Under the pieces are notes generated by a model. It searched no databases, was not told the DNA's origin, and was given only the letters and a program-made list of their open reading frames with translations. From NCBI GenBank assembly GCA_017444645.1, contig JAFSWG010000017.1, positions 1-39,131 of the forward strand: a stretch of DNA of 39,131 bases, given 5' to 3'. The position numbers were made by a program, and so were the translations under genes. Source of the DNA: Acholeplasmatales bacterium. Its GTDB lineage: Bacteria; Bacillota_I; Bacilli_A; Acholeplasmatales; Anaeroplasmataceae. Below, one piece after another: positions 16,462 to 24,753 of the stretch; the stretch's first letter is position 1; each line of letters starts with the position of its first letter.

Positions 16462-18417
16462 ATGCATGGAATATTTTATTTTGATTTATCAGCAGTATGT
16501 ATAGTTATAGCTTTATTTGTAGCTGTATTAATCAAAAAGATGTATAAGAGTTATAGTTCAAAGGTATATATTGCAATATTAGCTATATTACTCATAACAT
16601 CACTTGCCGATGTTGCATCATGTTTTCCCACAATTTTAAGTGGAACATTTTTAAATATAGCAACAACGTTATATCACCTATTTAGAAATTTATTATTAGT
16701 TGTTTATTTATTATATGTGTTATCTCTTTGTGAACTTGAAAGAATATTAAAACAAAGAAAACATTTAATATATATAGGTATAATTCCTATCGCAATAATA
16801 TTTTTATTAATTTTAACTAATCCATTCACTCATTTTATTTTCTATTATGATTTTTTAGATTCAAATGGTAATCCAACAGAAGTAATTGAATATCATAGAA
16901 GTAGTGGAATTGCATTTATTTATGCTAATTCAGTAATATATTTAGGATTAACATTATTTGTAATTATTAAATATAGAAAATTATTTAATAAAAGAGAAAT
17001 TATTTCCATTTGTGCAATTTTTCCGTTAACTTTAATATCGTTAATCATTCAATTATTTAATCAAGGATTATTGGTTGAAATGTTCGCGTCTGCCTTATCA
17101 GCAGTATTAATATCAGTTGCTATCGAAAGACCAGATGATTTCATTGATGAAAAATTCTTAATTGGAACTAAAAAAGCTTTTGTAAAAGAACTTAAAAAGA
17201 CATATTTATTTAAATCTCATTCATTTGAAATAATCATAAAAATAAAGAATTATTTTGAATTATATGAAGTATTTAATTATGATGATGCAATAGGATATGT
17301 AAGGAATTTATCGTTAAATTATGAAAGAAAATATAGAGCTGTAGATAAATCAGTTAAATGTTTCTATGTTGATAACGGATTATTCGCATTATCTGTGTCA
17401 TCTAATAAATACCTAGCTGAAATAGCTGACGGAATCAAAGAAGATTTTATTACTCTAAAGAATAGTAGACTAAGATTTGTTCCTGATGCACAACTTGTTA
17501 TTATTGATACATTAAATGATTTTAAGGATTATAATGATTTCTTATTTTTCTTAAATAATTATAATAATATGCTTCAATTTGAAGGAGATATTATTAAACT
17601 AGATGATGTTAAAGAGGATAGAACATTTAAAATTATTTCTAATATTGATTCAATTATTGAAAGTGGTCTAACTAATAGAGAATTTGAAGTGTTTTATCAG
17701 CCAATTTATAATGTAAAACATAAAAAATTTCATTCTGCAGAAGCGTTAGTTAGACTAAATTCAAAGGAATATGGTTTTATATCTCCGGGTCTATTTGTAC
17801 CACGCGCTGAAAAGACAGGTAAGGTAATAGAAATTGACCAATATGTATTTGAAGAAGTATGCAAATTTATTGCTTCAAAAGAGTTTAAAAAATCAGGATT
17901 GAAATATATAGAAGTAAATTTATCAATGATAGATTGTGTAAGCCCATATTTGTATCCAAGAATCATCTATTTAATAGAAAAATATGGTATAAGACCTGAA
18001 CAAATTAATATTGAAATAACTGAAAGTTATGACTCTTTAAATAGATTAATAGCTAAAGATAATATTGATAAATTAAGAAAATATGGATTTACATTCTCAT
18101 TAGATGATTATGGTACAGGCTATTCTAATTTGGAAAGATTTGCCTTATTACCTATTTCATATGTAAAAATAGATAAATCAATAGTTGATTCGTCAGATGA
18201 TAGAAAGATGAAAATAGTAATTAAAAATACTTTTGATTTAATTAAATCATTAAAAAGAAAAACAATTATTGAAGGAATTGAAACAAAGGAACAGGCAGAT
18301 AGATTTATTGAATTAGATTGTGATAATATTCAAGGATATTATTTTTCTAAACCATTATCATTTAAAGATTTTATTGATTTCGTATATAAAAATAATAAAG
18401 TAATTGAGTCGGATTAA
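16462..18417 (+). CDS. Membrane EAL-domain protein (putative cyclic-di-GMP phosphodiesterase), copy 2
   Basis: 651 residues, paralogue of the preceding gene. About seven membrane helices (residues 5-220), a degenerate GGDEF-like domain with YVDNGLFALSV at the signature position, and an EAL domain. E427-A-L is in AEALVRL, followed by EVNLS, EITES, LDDYGTGYSNLERF, YVKIDKS, EGIET and QGYYFS. The catalytic set looks complete. The EAL half is much closer to copy 1 than the membrane half is, suggesting that the two sense different signals but share output (inference). GAGGAGGTGA precedes the ATG. The stop codon lies within the operon terminator. Confidence 0.9.
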   Translation: MHGIFYFDLSAVCIVIALFVAVLIKKMYKSYSSKVYIAILAILLITSLADVASCFPTILSGTFLNIATTLYHLFRNLLLVVYLLYVLSLCELERILKQRKHLIYIGIIPIAIIFLLILTNPFTHFIFYYDFLDSNGNPTEVIEYHRSSGIAFIYANSVIYLGLTLFVIIKYRKLFNKREIISICAIFPLTLISLIIQLFNQGLLVEMFASALSAVLISVAIERPDDFIDEKFLIGTKKAFVKELKKTYLFKSHSFEIIIKIKNYFELYEVFNYDDAIGYVRNLSLNYERKYRAVDKSVKCFYVDNGLFALSVSSNKYLAEIADGIKEDFITLKNSRLRFVPDAQLVIIDTLNDFKDYNDFLFFLNNYNNMLQFEGDIIKLDDVKEDRTFKIISNIDSIIESGLTNREFEVFYQPIYNVKHKKFHSAEALVRLNSKEYGFISPGLFVPRAEKTGKVIEIDQYVFEEVCKFIASKEFKKSGLKYIEVNLSMIDCVSPYLYPRIIYLIEKYGIRPEQINIEITESYDSLNRLIAKDNIDKLRKYGFTFSLDDYGTGYSNLERFALLPISYVKIDKSIVDSSDDRKMKIVIKNTFDLIKSLKRKTIIEGIETKEQADRFIELDCDNIQGYYFSKPLSFKDFIDFVYKNNKVIESD

Positions 18418-18437
18418 TCTGGCTCAATTTTCATTTT
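18402..18437 (+). terminator. Intrinsic terminator of the EAL operon, containing the stop codon
   Basis: AATTGAGTCGGATT pairs with AATCTGGCTCAATT through 14 bp including two G-T wobbles, followed by TTTTCATTTT. The TAA stop of the second EAL gene lies in the hairpin. Confidence 0.75.
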
Positions 18438-18464
18438 AAAATACTTTTAAAATTAAAATATTTA

Positions 18465-18473
18465 TGCTAGAAT
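18465..18473 (+). promoter_or_regulatory. Putative extended -10 promoter of the nusB-recN operon
   Basis: TGCTAGAAT, one base off TATAAT with the upstream TG, 31 nt before the nusB start. Confidence 0.5.
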
Positions 18474-18503
18474 ATACATGAGTTTATTTATTGGAGTAAT
18501 TGT

Positions 18504-18896
18504 ATGACAAGAAGAGAAGCTAGAATAGCTACAATGCAAATTTTATATAGTGCTGATTTAAATAATATTTCAGTTGAAGAGGCAAGAAAAGATGTAGGAA
18601 GCCACGTATTAACTGATGATGTTATCAGCTTTTTAGATATGGTTGAATCTAATAAGGAAAAAATAGATAATCTAATATCTATGTCTTTAGAGAACTATTC
18701 AATAAATCGTCTTAATATCGTAGATAGAGCGATTATTAGATTAGCTACTGCTGAATTTATTGATGGTAAAACAGATAAGAGAATTGTAATCAATGAAGCA
18801 TTAGAAATCACTAAACAATTTTCTGATCAAGGTGATCATAAGGCTACAGGATTTAATAATAGATTATTAGAAAATATCTATAAAAATTTACAATAG
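18504..18896 (+). CDS. nusB: Transcription antitermination factor NusB
   Basis: 130 residues. A helical RNA-binding protein that with NusE (S10) binds boxA and supports rRNA antitermination. Family signs: TRREARIATMQILYS at the N-terminus, INRLNIVDRAIIRLATAE in the middle, RIVINEALEI and the C-terminal HKATGFNNRLLENI. Full length. GGAG precedes the ATG by 7 nt. It is first in a five-gene run with xseA, xseB, tlyA and recN, an arrangement found in many Bacillota. Confidence 0.96.
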   Translation: MTRREARIATMQILYSADLNNISVEEARKDVGSHVLTDDVISFLDMVESNKEKIDNLISMSLENYSINRLNIVDRAIIRLATAEFIDGKTDKRIVINEALEITKQFSDQGDHKATGFNNRLLENIYKNLQ

Positions 18897-18906
18897 GAGA
18901 TTTTTT

Positions 18907-20115
18907 ATGGAAGAGCGTTATTTAACTGTAACTGCCCTAACTAAATACATAAAATATAAATTTGACCACGACCATAACTTAGATGAGGTATTACTTGAAG
19001 GAGAAATATCTAATTTTAAGCATAATTCTCGTGGACATTTTTATTTTACTTTGAAGGATGAAAATGCTCAGATTTCGGCAACAATGTTTGCGACATACGC
19101 ATCGCGTGTTAATTTTGAACCTGAAGATGGTATGAAGGTATTTGTTAGAGGCAATGTAACAGTATATGAGCCAAGTGGTACATATCAAATAAATGTTAAA
19201 GAAATTAAAACATCAGGACTTGGCGATTTATATATTGCTTATGAAAAATTAAAAAAAGAATTAGAGGCAGAAGGATTATTTGATATATCTCATAAAAAGC
19301 CAATCCCAAGATTTCCTAATACAGTAGGTGTAATTACATCACCTACAGGTGCGGCAATTAGAGATATAATAAATACAATTAAACGAAGATATCCTCTTGC
19401 GTCTGTTATTTTATATCCTGCAATAGTCCAAGGAAATGATGCTAAAGACAATATTGTTATGCAAATTAAAAAAGCTAATATCGATAATTTGTGTGATGTA
19501 TTAATTGTAGGTCGTGGTGGTGGATCTATTGAGGATTTATGGGCCTTTAATGAAAAGGTTGTAGCTTATGCTATTTACAATAGTAACATTCCTATTATCT
19601 CAGCTGTAGGTCATGAAATTGATTTTACAATTGCTGATTTTGTGGCTGATATGAGAGCTGCAACACCTACGGCGGGAGCTGAGCTTGCAACACCAAATGT
19701 AGACGCGCTTAAGGATAATATATTGTTTTATGAAAGAACAATGACAAAAAGAATTAATTACATTTTAAATGAAAATAAAATGAGATTGATGAATTATGAT
19801 AAAATAATTGAATCAAGAAATCCTAAGAGTGTATTAAAGCATAAAAAAGAATTATTGAATAACAATTCTTTAAGATTAAATATGTTTATTCATAATATTT
19901 TAACAAATAAAAAGCATCAATTTGACATTTTAAAAACATCATTAGATTCATTGAATCCTCTTTCAATAATGGATAAAGGTTATTCAATTAATAGAATAAA
20001 TGACAAGATTTTAACAAATATAAACGATGTTAAATGTGGAGATACTTTAGTAACTGAACTTAAAAATGGTAAAGTTATTTCTAAGGTAATGGAGGTAAAA
20101 GAAAATGGAAAATAA
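18907..20115 (+). CDS. xseA: Exodeoxyribonuclease VII large subunit
   Basis: 402 residues. Catalytic subunit of exonuclease VII, which degrades single-stranded DNA to oligonucleotides. The N-terminal OB-fold (about 1-100) has EGEISNFK and GHFYFTLKD. The nuclease domain (about 120-400) has GVITSPTGAAIRDI, VGRGGGSIEDLW, SAVGHEIDFTIADFVAD and RAATPTAGAEL, all typical. The C-terminal helical part that binds the small subunit is somewhat short but present. The ribosome site AGGAG overlaps the nusB stop. The end overlaps xseB by 11 nt, keeping subunits co-translated. Confidence 0.97.
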   Translation: MEERYLTVTALTKYIKYKFDHDHNLDEVLLEGEISNFKHNSRGHFYFTLKDENAQISATMFATYASRVNFEPEDGMKVFVRGNVTVYEPSGTYQINVKEIKTSGLGDLYIAYEKLKKELEAEGLFDISHKKPIPRFPNTVGVITSPTGAAIRDIINTIKRRYPLASVILYPAIVQGNDAKDNIVMQIKKANIDNLCDVLIVGRGGGSIEDLWAFNEKVVAYAIYNSNIPIISAVGHEIDFTIADFVADMRAATPTAGAELATPNVDALKDNILFYERTMTKRINYILNENKMRLMNYDKIIESRNPKSVLKHKKELLNNNSLRLNMFIHNILTNKKHQFDILKTSLDSLNPLSIMDKGYSINRINDKILTNINDVKCGDTLVTELKNGKVISKVMEVKENGK

Positions 20116-20320
20116 AACATTTGAAGAATTAATGGTAGAACTTGAAGGTGTTTTAAAGAAACTTGAAAATACAAATATAAGTCTTGAAGAAGCGGTTAAA
20201 GGGTATACAGAAGGATTAGAATTATCAAAAAAATGTTATGAAATTTTAACTAAAAACGAAGAATTAGTAGTTAAAAAAATGACTGAAGCTGGTCTTGAAG
20301 ATTTTAAGAGTGAAAACTAA
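20105..20320 (+). CDS. xseB: Exodeoxyribonuclease VII small subunit
   Basis: 71 residues, normal for the family. It is a helical hairpin with TFEELMVELEGVLKKLE, a short turn, SLEEAVKGYTEGLEL and a final helix, the recognisable XseB pattern. It binds several copies per XseA. It begins inside xseA after a GGAGGT site, and its TAA stop shares a base with the tlyA ATG. Confidence 0.95.
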   Translation: MENKTFEELMVELEGVLKKLENTNISLEEAVKGYTEGLELSKKCYEILTKNEELVVKKMTEAGLEDFKSEN

Positions 20321-21078
20321 TGAGATTAGATCAATATCTTGTATTAAAAGGCTATTTTGAATCTAGAAACAAGGCTAAAACTGAGATAGATAATGGACAT
20401 ATTAAAATTGATGGTAAAATTATTACTAAATCAAGCTTTGATATTAATGATAATATGAAAATTGAAGTTATTGATTCATGTCCATATGTATCTAGAGGAG
20501 GATATAAGCTTTTAGGAGCCATAAAAGCCTTTAATTTAGATTTTAAGGATAAAGTTGTGTTAGATATAGGTTCATCTACGGGAGGCTTTACAGATTGTAG
20601 TATTCAAAATGGAGCTAAATTGGTTTATGCAGTAGATGTAGGCTCTAATCAGCTTCATAATTCTTTAAGAAATAATAATAAGGTTATTTCTATAGAAAAC
20701 ACTAATATTTTAAATTTAGATATTAGTATACTCAATCCATACCCTAATATTTTAGTAATGGATGTATCATTTGTATCTATAGAATATTTGCTTGAAGGTA
20801 TTAATAAATTAATAAAAGATAATACATTATTTGTTTCATTAATTAAACCTCAATTTGAGGTTGGAAATATTAAATTAAAAAATGGAATTGTTAAAGATAA
20901 ATCTTTACATATTAAAGTAATAGAAAATGTTAGATTAGAATTAAACAAATATGGTTTAGATATTTTTAAATTAACTATATCACCAATACTTGGTGGTTCT
21001 GGTAATAAAGAATTCTTAGCTTTAATAAAAAGAGGAATTAATCCTGATTTAAATATTATTAAATCGATAGAGGAATAA
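20320..21078 (+). CDS. tlyA: TlyA-type rRNA 2'-O-methyltransferase (S4 domain and FtsJ-like domain)
   Basis: 252 residues. In characterised members it methylates ribose of cytidines in 16S and/or 23S rRNA. The N-terminal S4 RNA-binding domain (1-60) is RLDQYLVLKGYFESRNKAK. The Rossmann methyltransferase follows, with SRGGYKL, the SAM loop LDIGSSTGGFTDC, VDVGSNQLH, a DVSFVS strand and LIKPQFE. The older name hemolysin A does not describe the activity. It is coupled to xseB by a TAATG overlap and lies 3 nt before recN. Whether it modifies one or both rRNAs cannot be told. Confidence 0.94.
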   Translation: MRLDQYLVLKGYFESRNKAKTEIDNGHIKIDGKIITKSSFDINDNMKIEVIDSCPYVSRGGYKLLGAIKAFNLDFKDKVVLDIGSSTGGFTDCSIQNGAKLVYAVDVGSNQLHNSLRNNNKVISIENTNILNLDISILNPYPNILVMDVSFVSIEYLLEGINKLIKDNTLFVSLIKPQFEVGNIKLKNGIVKDKSLHIKVIENVRLELNKYGLDIFKLTISPILGGSGNKEFLALIKRGINPDLNIIKSIEE

Positions 21079-21081
21079 TTT

Positions 21082-22761
21082 ATGATTGAAAAATTAATTG
21101 TTAAAAATTTTGTAATAATTGAAGATATAACAATAGATTTTAGTGAAGGTATGACTGTAATCACTGGTGAAACAGGAGCCGGTAAATCTTTAATCATTGA
21201 TACTATCAATCTTTTACTTGGGGAAAGAGCTGATAATGATATGATAAGAGATGGAAAAGATTCTGCAAGTATTATAGGTATATTCAGTAATAGTGATAAG
21301 ATTGGTTCATTATTAGAAAAATATGATATTAAGAAAAAAGATAATTTGGAAATAGAAAGAATAATTTCTAATTCCAAAAATCAAATAAAAATTAATGGTG
21401 TTTCAGTAACACTACAAATATTAAAATCATTTTCTAAATTACTGGCTGATATTCATATTCAAAATGATACTATGCGTCTATTTAATCCTGATAATTATTT
21501 GGACTTAGTAGATCCTAAAAATGACAATAAATTCGATAATTTATTAAATGCTTATACAAAAGCTTTATATGATTATAATAATTCAATGAAGGTATATGAA
21601 ACTGTATTAAAGGGTCAAAAGGAAACATTAGAAAAATTAGAATTTTTAGAATATGAGCATCAAGAATTAGATGCACTAGATTTATATCCAAATATAGATA
21701 AGGAATTAGAAGATGAAATTAGTAAGCTAGAAAATTTTGATAAGATTTCATCTAATCTTAACCAAGCTTATAATAATTTAGAATCCAATGAATTTTCACC
21801 GCTTGATTTAATATATGATGCGGCAAAATCTTTAGATAAAATATCTAATTATGATGAAAAATATGCATTATTTAAAGAAAAATTAATGGATACATATTAT
21901 ATTTCTTCTGAAATAAAAGATGAAATATCTAGAGAGATTAATTCTTTAGATTATGATGAAGAAGAATTAAATATGAAGCAAGAAAGACTTAATGATATTA
22001 ATAAAGCAAAAGAAAAATATAAAAAGAGTGTTGAAGAATTAATTGAATATAATAAGAAGATTTCATTAGATATTGAAATGGTTAATAATTATGATGAATT
22101 ATTAAAAGAGAAAAAAGAAGAGGTAATTAATTCTCATAAAATATTAGAAAAATCCGCCTTAGCTTTACATGAATATAGATTAAAATTAGCTAAGAAAATG
22201 GAAGATAGTATTATAAAAGAATTAAGAGATTTAGATTTAAATAATACTGATTTTAAAATTATTATTAATAATTTTGATACATTAGATCCATTTAATAAAA
22301 TACCTTATACTGATAAGGGTGTTGATAGTGCTGATTTTATGGTTAGCTTTAATAAGGGCGAATCTTTAAAATCATTACATAAAGTTGCATCAGGTGGAGA
22401 AGCATCGAGAATAATGCTAGCCTTTAAGTCGTTCTTTGCAGAAAAGACTGATGTTGGTGTTATGATATTTGATGAAATTGATACTGGGGTTAGTGGTATT
22501 ACAGCTAAAAAAATTGCTGATAAGATGTATGAAATTAGTAAGAAATTACAAGTTATTTGTATAACACACTTACCACAGGTTGCAGCAAGAGGAGAACATC
22601 ATAAATTCATTTATAAAGAAGAAATAAATGATAGAACTTATACAAAAGTAATAGAATTAACATATGACAAGAGAGTAGAAGAAATAGCTACAATGTTATC
22701 AGGCGATAGATTATCACTTTACGCAATAGAGCATGCAAAAGAATTATTAAATAATATATAA
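21082..22761 (+). CDS. recN: DNA repair protein RecN
   Basis: 559 residues. An SMC-like ATPase acting early in double-strand break repair. Walker A is TGETGAGKS near residue 35, followed by the usual LLLGERAD. Two coiled-coil arms occupy about 150-370. The ABC signature is ASGGEASRIML, Walker B MIFDEIDTGVSG and the H-loop ITHLPQVAA. Length normal. GAGG precedes the start, only 3 nt after tlyA. It is last in the operon and followed by a strong terminator. The argR/ahrC regulator often found between tlyA and recN is missing here. Confidence 0.97.
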   Translation: MIEKLIVKNFVIIEDITIDFSEGMTVITGETGAGKSLIIDTINLLLGERADNDMIRDGKDSASIIGIFSNSDKIGSLLEKYDIKKKDNLEIERIISNSKNQIKINGVSVTLQILKSFSKLLADIHIQNDTMRLFNPDNYLDLVDPKNDNKFDNLLNAYTKALYDYNNSMKVYETVLKGQKETLEKLEFLEYEHQELDALDLYPNIDKELEDEISKLENFDKISSNLNQAYNNLESNEFSPLDLIYDAAKSLDKISNYDEKYALFKEKLMDTYYISSEIKDEISREINSLDYDEEELNMKQERLNDINKAKEKYKKSVEELIEYNKKISLDIEMVNNYDELLKEKKEEVINSHKILEKSALALHEYRLKLAKKMEDSIIKELRDLDLNNTDFKIIINNFDTLDPFNKIPYTDKGVDSADFMVSFNKGESLKSLHKVASGGEASRIMLAFKSFFAEKTDVGVMIFDEIDTGVSGITAKKIADKMYEISKKLQVICITHLPQVAARGEHHKFIYKEEINDRTYTKVIELTYDKRVEEIATMLSGDRLSLYAIEHAKELLNNI

Positions 22762-22795
22762 ATATAAGGTAGCTAGCTGGCTACCTTATATTTAT
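22760..22795 (+). terminator. Intrinsic terminator of the nusB-recN operon
   Basis: AAATATAAGGTAGC and GCTACCTTATATTT form a perfect 14-bp stem with a 6-nt loop, starting at the recN stop codon. Confidence 0.85.
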
Positions 22796-22864
22796 ATTTG
22801 TATCTTGATAAAAGAAAAGTGCATTTTTTAAGAATATAAGCAATTAGTAAATGTAAAAAGAAAA

Positions 22865-22880
22865 AGTCGCTGATACGACT
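22865..22880. repeat. Hairpin AGTCG/CGACT on the 3' side of the tRNA
   Basis: A 5-bp stem with loop CTGATA. On the minus strand it is followed by a T-rich run (CGACTTTTTC), so it could be a second terminator for the tRNA. The same arms and flanks recur at 23016-23031. Confidence 0.5.
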
Positions 22881-22887
22881 GATTTAT

Positions 22888-22913
22888 AAAAAAAAAAGAG
22901 GTATTTCTACCTC
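22888..22913 (-). terminator. Intrinsic terminator of the tRNA-Lys gene
   Basis: On the minus strand GAGGTA-GAAA-TACCTC is followed by a run of ten T residues, 13 nt after the tRNA CCA end. Confidence 0.88.
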
Positions 22914-22925
22914 GTAATTTTAAAC

Positions 22926-23001
22926 TGGTGGACCCTTGGAGACTCGAACTCCAGACCCACTGATTAAGAGTCAGTTGCTCTACCAACTGAGCTAAGGGTC
23001 C
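22926..23001 (-). tRNA. tRNA-Lys (anticodon CUU)
   Basis: 76 nt. The acceptor stem GGACCCT/AGGGTCC and discriminator A are visible, and CCA is encoded. The anticodon arm is ACTGA-CTCTTAA-TCAGT, giving anticodon CTT, which reads AAG lysine codons. The T arm contains the standard TTCGAGTC loop. It has its own near-consensus promoter and terminator. Confidence 0.96.
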
Positions 23002-23015
23002 ATCTATAAGATTAA

Positions 23016-23031
23016 AGTCGTTCGCGCGACT
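23016..23031. repeat. Hairpin AGTCG/CGACT in the tRNA-Lys leader
   Basis: A 5-bp stem with loop TTCGCG. With the -10 box at 23041-23046, tRNA transcription should begin near 23034, so this hairpin would be the very 5' end of the precursor. It shares its arms and flanking bases with the hairpin at 22865-22880. Confidence 0.55.
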
Positions 23032-23040
23032 GCATTACTA

Positions 23041-23068
23041 ATTATACCAATTATTTTTTTATTGTCAA
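23041..23068 (-). promoter_or_regulatory. Promoter of tRNA-Lys
   Basis: On the minus strand TTGACA (23063-23068), a 16-nt spacer and TATAAT (23041-23046), with an extended TGG before the -10. A strong promoter, as expected for a stable RNA. Confidence 0.88.
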
Positions 23069-23138
23069 CACTAATTTTATCTTTTTTTAAAATAAAATAA
23101 TTGAAATCCTTTTCACTCTTTATAGAGGATAATATTTA

Positions 23139-23147
23139 TGCTATTAT
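23139..23147 (+). promoter_or_regulatory. Putative extended -10 promoter of the MATE gene
   Basis: TGCTATTAT, one base off consensus, about 45 nt before the start codon. The -35 region is weak. A small palindrome CTCTTTATAGAG (23116-23127) lies across the expected -35 position and could be an operator. Confidence 0.4.
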
Positions 23148-23191
23148 AACTAGGTATGTAATATTTAATATTACAGATTGGAAGTGCAATT

Positions 23192-24562
23192 ATGGCTAAA
23201 CCTAAAGACTTAACAGTAGGTAATCCTACGAAATTATTAATAAGTTTTTGTATTCCTTTATTTCTATCTGCTTTTTTCCAACAATTATATTCAATAGGTG
23301 ATTCAATAATTGCTGGAAGTATGATTGGAAATGATGCATTATCTGAAATATCTAATTCATATGAGGTTACATTAGTATTTATAGCATTTGCGTTTGGGTG
23401 TAATATTGGAGCTTCGGTAATAGTTGCAGGCTTTTATGGAGCAAAAAACTACTCAAAATTAAAAACCGCAGTGTTTACATCTACAATCACATCGTTGATA
23501 ATGTGCTTTATATTATTAATTTTAGGTATTACGTTATCTACGCCACTTTTAAGATTGTTAAATACAAAAGAAGAATTACTTAATAATTCTAGAGATTATT
23601 TATTAATATATTGTTATTCATTACCTTTTGTTTTTTTATATAATATATCAACAGGTATATTTTCAGCATTAGGTGATTCAAATACACCATTTATTTTCTT
23701 AGCTATATCAAGTGTAGCTAATGTATTAGTAGATGCTTGGTTTGCAGCAGCAGGCTTTGGGGTAGTAGGACTAGCTTGGGCTACATTTATTTGTCAGGCT
23801 GTTGCCGGTACATTGGCAACAATAGTAGTATTAAGAAAAATAACATCATTGAAAGAAGAAAATGAAAATAAAATAAAAATATTTGATATAGAGATTTTAA
23901 AATCATTTTTATTAGTTGCTATACCTTCAATTTTACAACAATCATTTATTTCAATTGGTAATTTAATTATTCAATCTGAAATTAATTCTTATGGGGGTCC
24001 TGCGATGGCTGGATATGGAGCTTCTGTAAAACTTAATAACATAGTTATTACATCATTAACCGCAGTAGGCAATGGTATATCAAATTATACAGCTCAAAAT
24101 CTAGGTGCTAATAAGCCTGAAAGGGTTAAAAAAGGATTTGTATCAAGCTTATTGATTTCATATTCTTTATTAATACCAATCACACTAATTTATCTTTTAT
24201 TAGCAACGCCACTTTTAAGTTTTTTTATTGACGATACAGTAACAATTGATAATCCACAAGAGAAGATAGATATGGTATATCAAATTGGAAAAAGCTTCTT
24301 ATATATAGTTGTTCCATTCTATATAGTTATCGCAACAAAGCTTGCATCAGATGGTGTATTAAGAGGAACAAGATTAATGAAACAATTTATGATAGCTACA
24401 TTATTAGATTTAGTAATTAGAGTAGGATTATCTTTTGTGTTTAATAATATTGGTGGAGTAGAAGCAATATGGTGGTCATGGCCAATTGGTTGGGCTGTAT
24501 CACTAATATTATCATTATTCTTTTTCTTGTATAATTATAAAAAAAATGGTATAAATAAATAA
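23192..24562 (+). CDS. MATE-family multidrug/metabolite efflux transporter
   Basis: 456 residues, twelve membrane helices in two six-helix halves, usual for cation-driven MATE transporters of the NorM/DinF superfamily. The N-terminal segment KLLISFCIPLFLSAFFQQLY and IGDSIIAG match the first helix and loop of MATE proteins. The second half repeats the pattern near residue 240 (FLLVAIPSILQQSFISIGN). A GNGISNYTAQNLGA stretch is also typical. The substrate cannot be read from sequence. A GGAAGTG site lies just before the ATG. Single gene between tRNA-Lys and two hairpins. Confidence 0.9.
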   Translation: MAKPKDLTVGNPTKLLISFCIPLFLSAFFQQLYSIGDSIIAGSMIGNDALSEISNSYEVTLVFIAFAFGCNIGASVIVAGFYGAKNYSKLKTAVFTSTITSLIMCFILLILGITLSTPLLRLLNTKEELLNNSRDYLLIYCYSLPFVFLYNISTGIFSALGDSNTPFIFLAISSVANVLVDAWFAAAGFGVVGLAWATFICQAVAGTLATIVVLRKITSLKEENENKIKIFDIEILKSFLLVAIPSILQQSFISIGNLIIQSEINSYGGPAMAGYGASVKLNNIVITSLTAVGNGISNYTAQNLGANKPERVKKGFVSSLLISYSLLIPITLIYLLLATPLLSFFIDDTVTIDNPQEKIDMVYQIGKSFLYIVVPFYIVIATKLASDGVLRGTRLMKQFMIATLLDLVIRVGLSFVFNNIGGVEAIWWSWPIGWAVSLILSLFFFLYNYKKNGINK

Positions 24563-24566
24563 GGGA

Positions 24567-24589
24567 ATTAATTATTTTAAATAATTAAT
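24567..24589. repeat. AT-only 11-bp inverted repeat after the MATE gene
   Basis: ATTAATTATTT, a single T, then AAATAATTAAT: a perfect inverted repeat. It is not followed by a T-run and is distinct from the terminator just downstream. Confidence 0.6.
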
Positions 24590-24596
24590 CGATGGG

Positions 24597-24630
24597 AGAG
24601 TCTAAAATTGTGCATTTTAGGCTCTTTTTT
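24597..24630 (+). terminator. Intrinsic terminator of the MATE gene
   Basis: AGAGTCTAAAAT and ATTTTAGGCTCT arms (one G-T pair) with a 5-nt loop, followed by TTTTTT. Confidence 0.9.
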
Positions 24631-24678
24631 GCTTTTTTTCCAATAAAGATTAATTAAGAATTGTTGTAGAGGCATACT

Positions 24679-24696
24679 CAATTAATTTATTAATTG
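24679..24696. promoter_or_regulatory. 18-bp inverted repeat upstream of the helicase operon, possible operator
   Basis: CAATTAAT-TT-ATTAATTG, two perfect 8-bp arms 58 nt before the helicase start. Its right end overlaps a TTGAAA (24694-24699) that could be a -35 box. The -10 region is not convincing (TATTCG at 18 nt). A dimeric repressor site is one reading, but simple AT-rich palindromes also arise by chance. Confidence 0.4.
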
Positions 24697-24753
24697 AAAA
24701 AGAAATGATTTTATTTGTATTCGATATAAAAATTAATAAAGGAGAAGACTTTT

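Noticed and set aside
14457-18417. Bifunctional cyclase/phosphodiesterase activity of the EAL proteins
   Set aside because: The GGDEF signature is lost in both (GLGAV and GLFAL type sequences), so synthesis is not expected.
20850-21377. Minus-strand open frame across tlyA and recN (175 codons)
   Set aside because: Ile/Leu/Ser-rich translation expected from the complement of AT-rich coding DNA, with no start signals. Shadow.
22794-22864. Possible small gene between recN and the tRNA
   Set aside because: Only very short AT-rich frames with no ribosome site.
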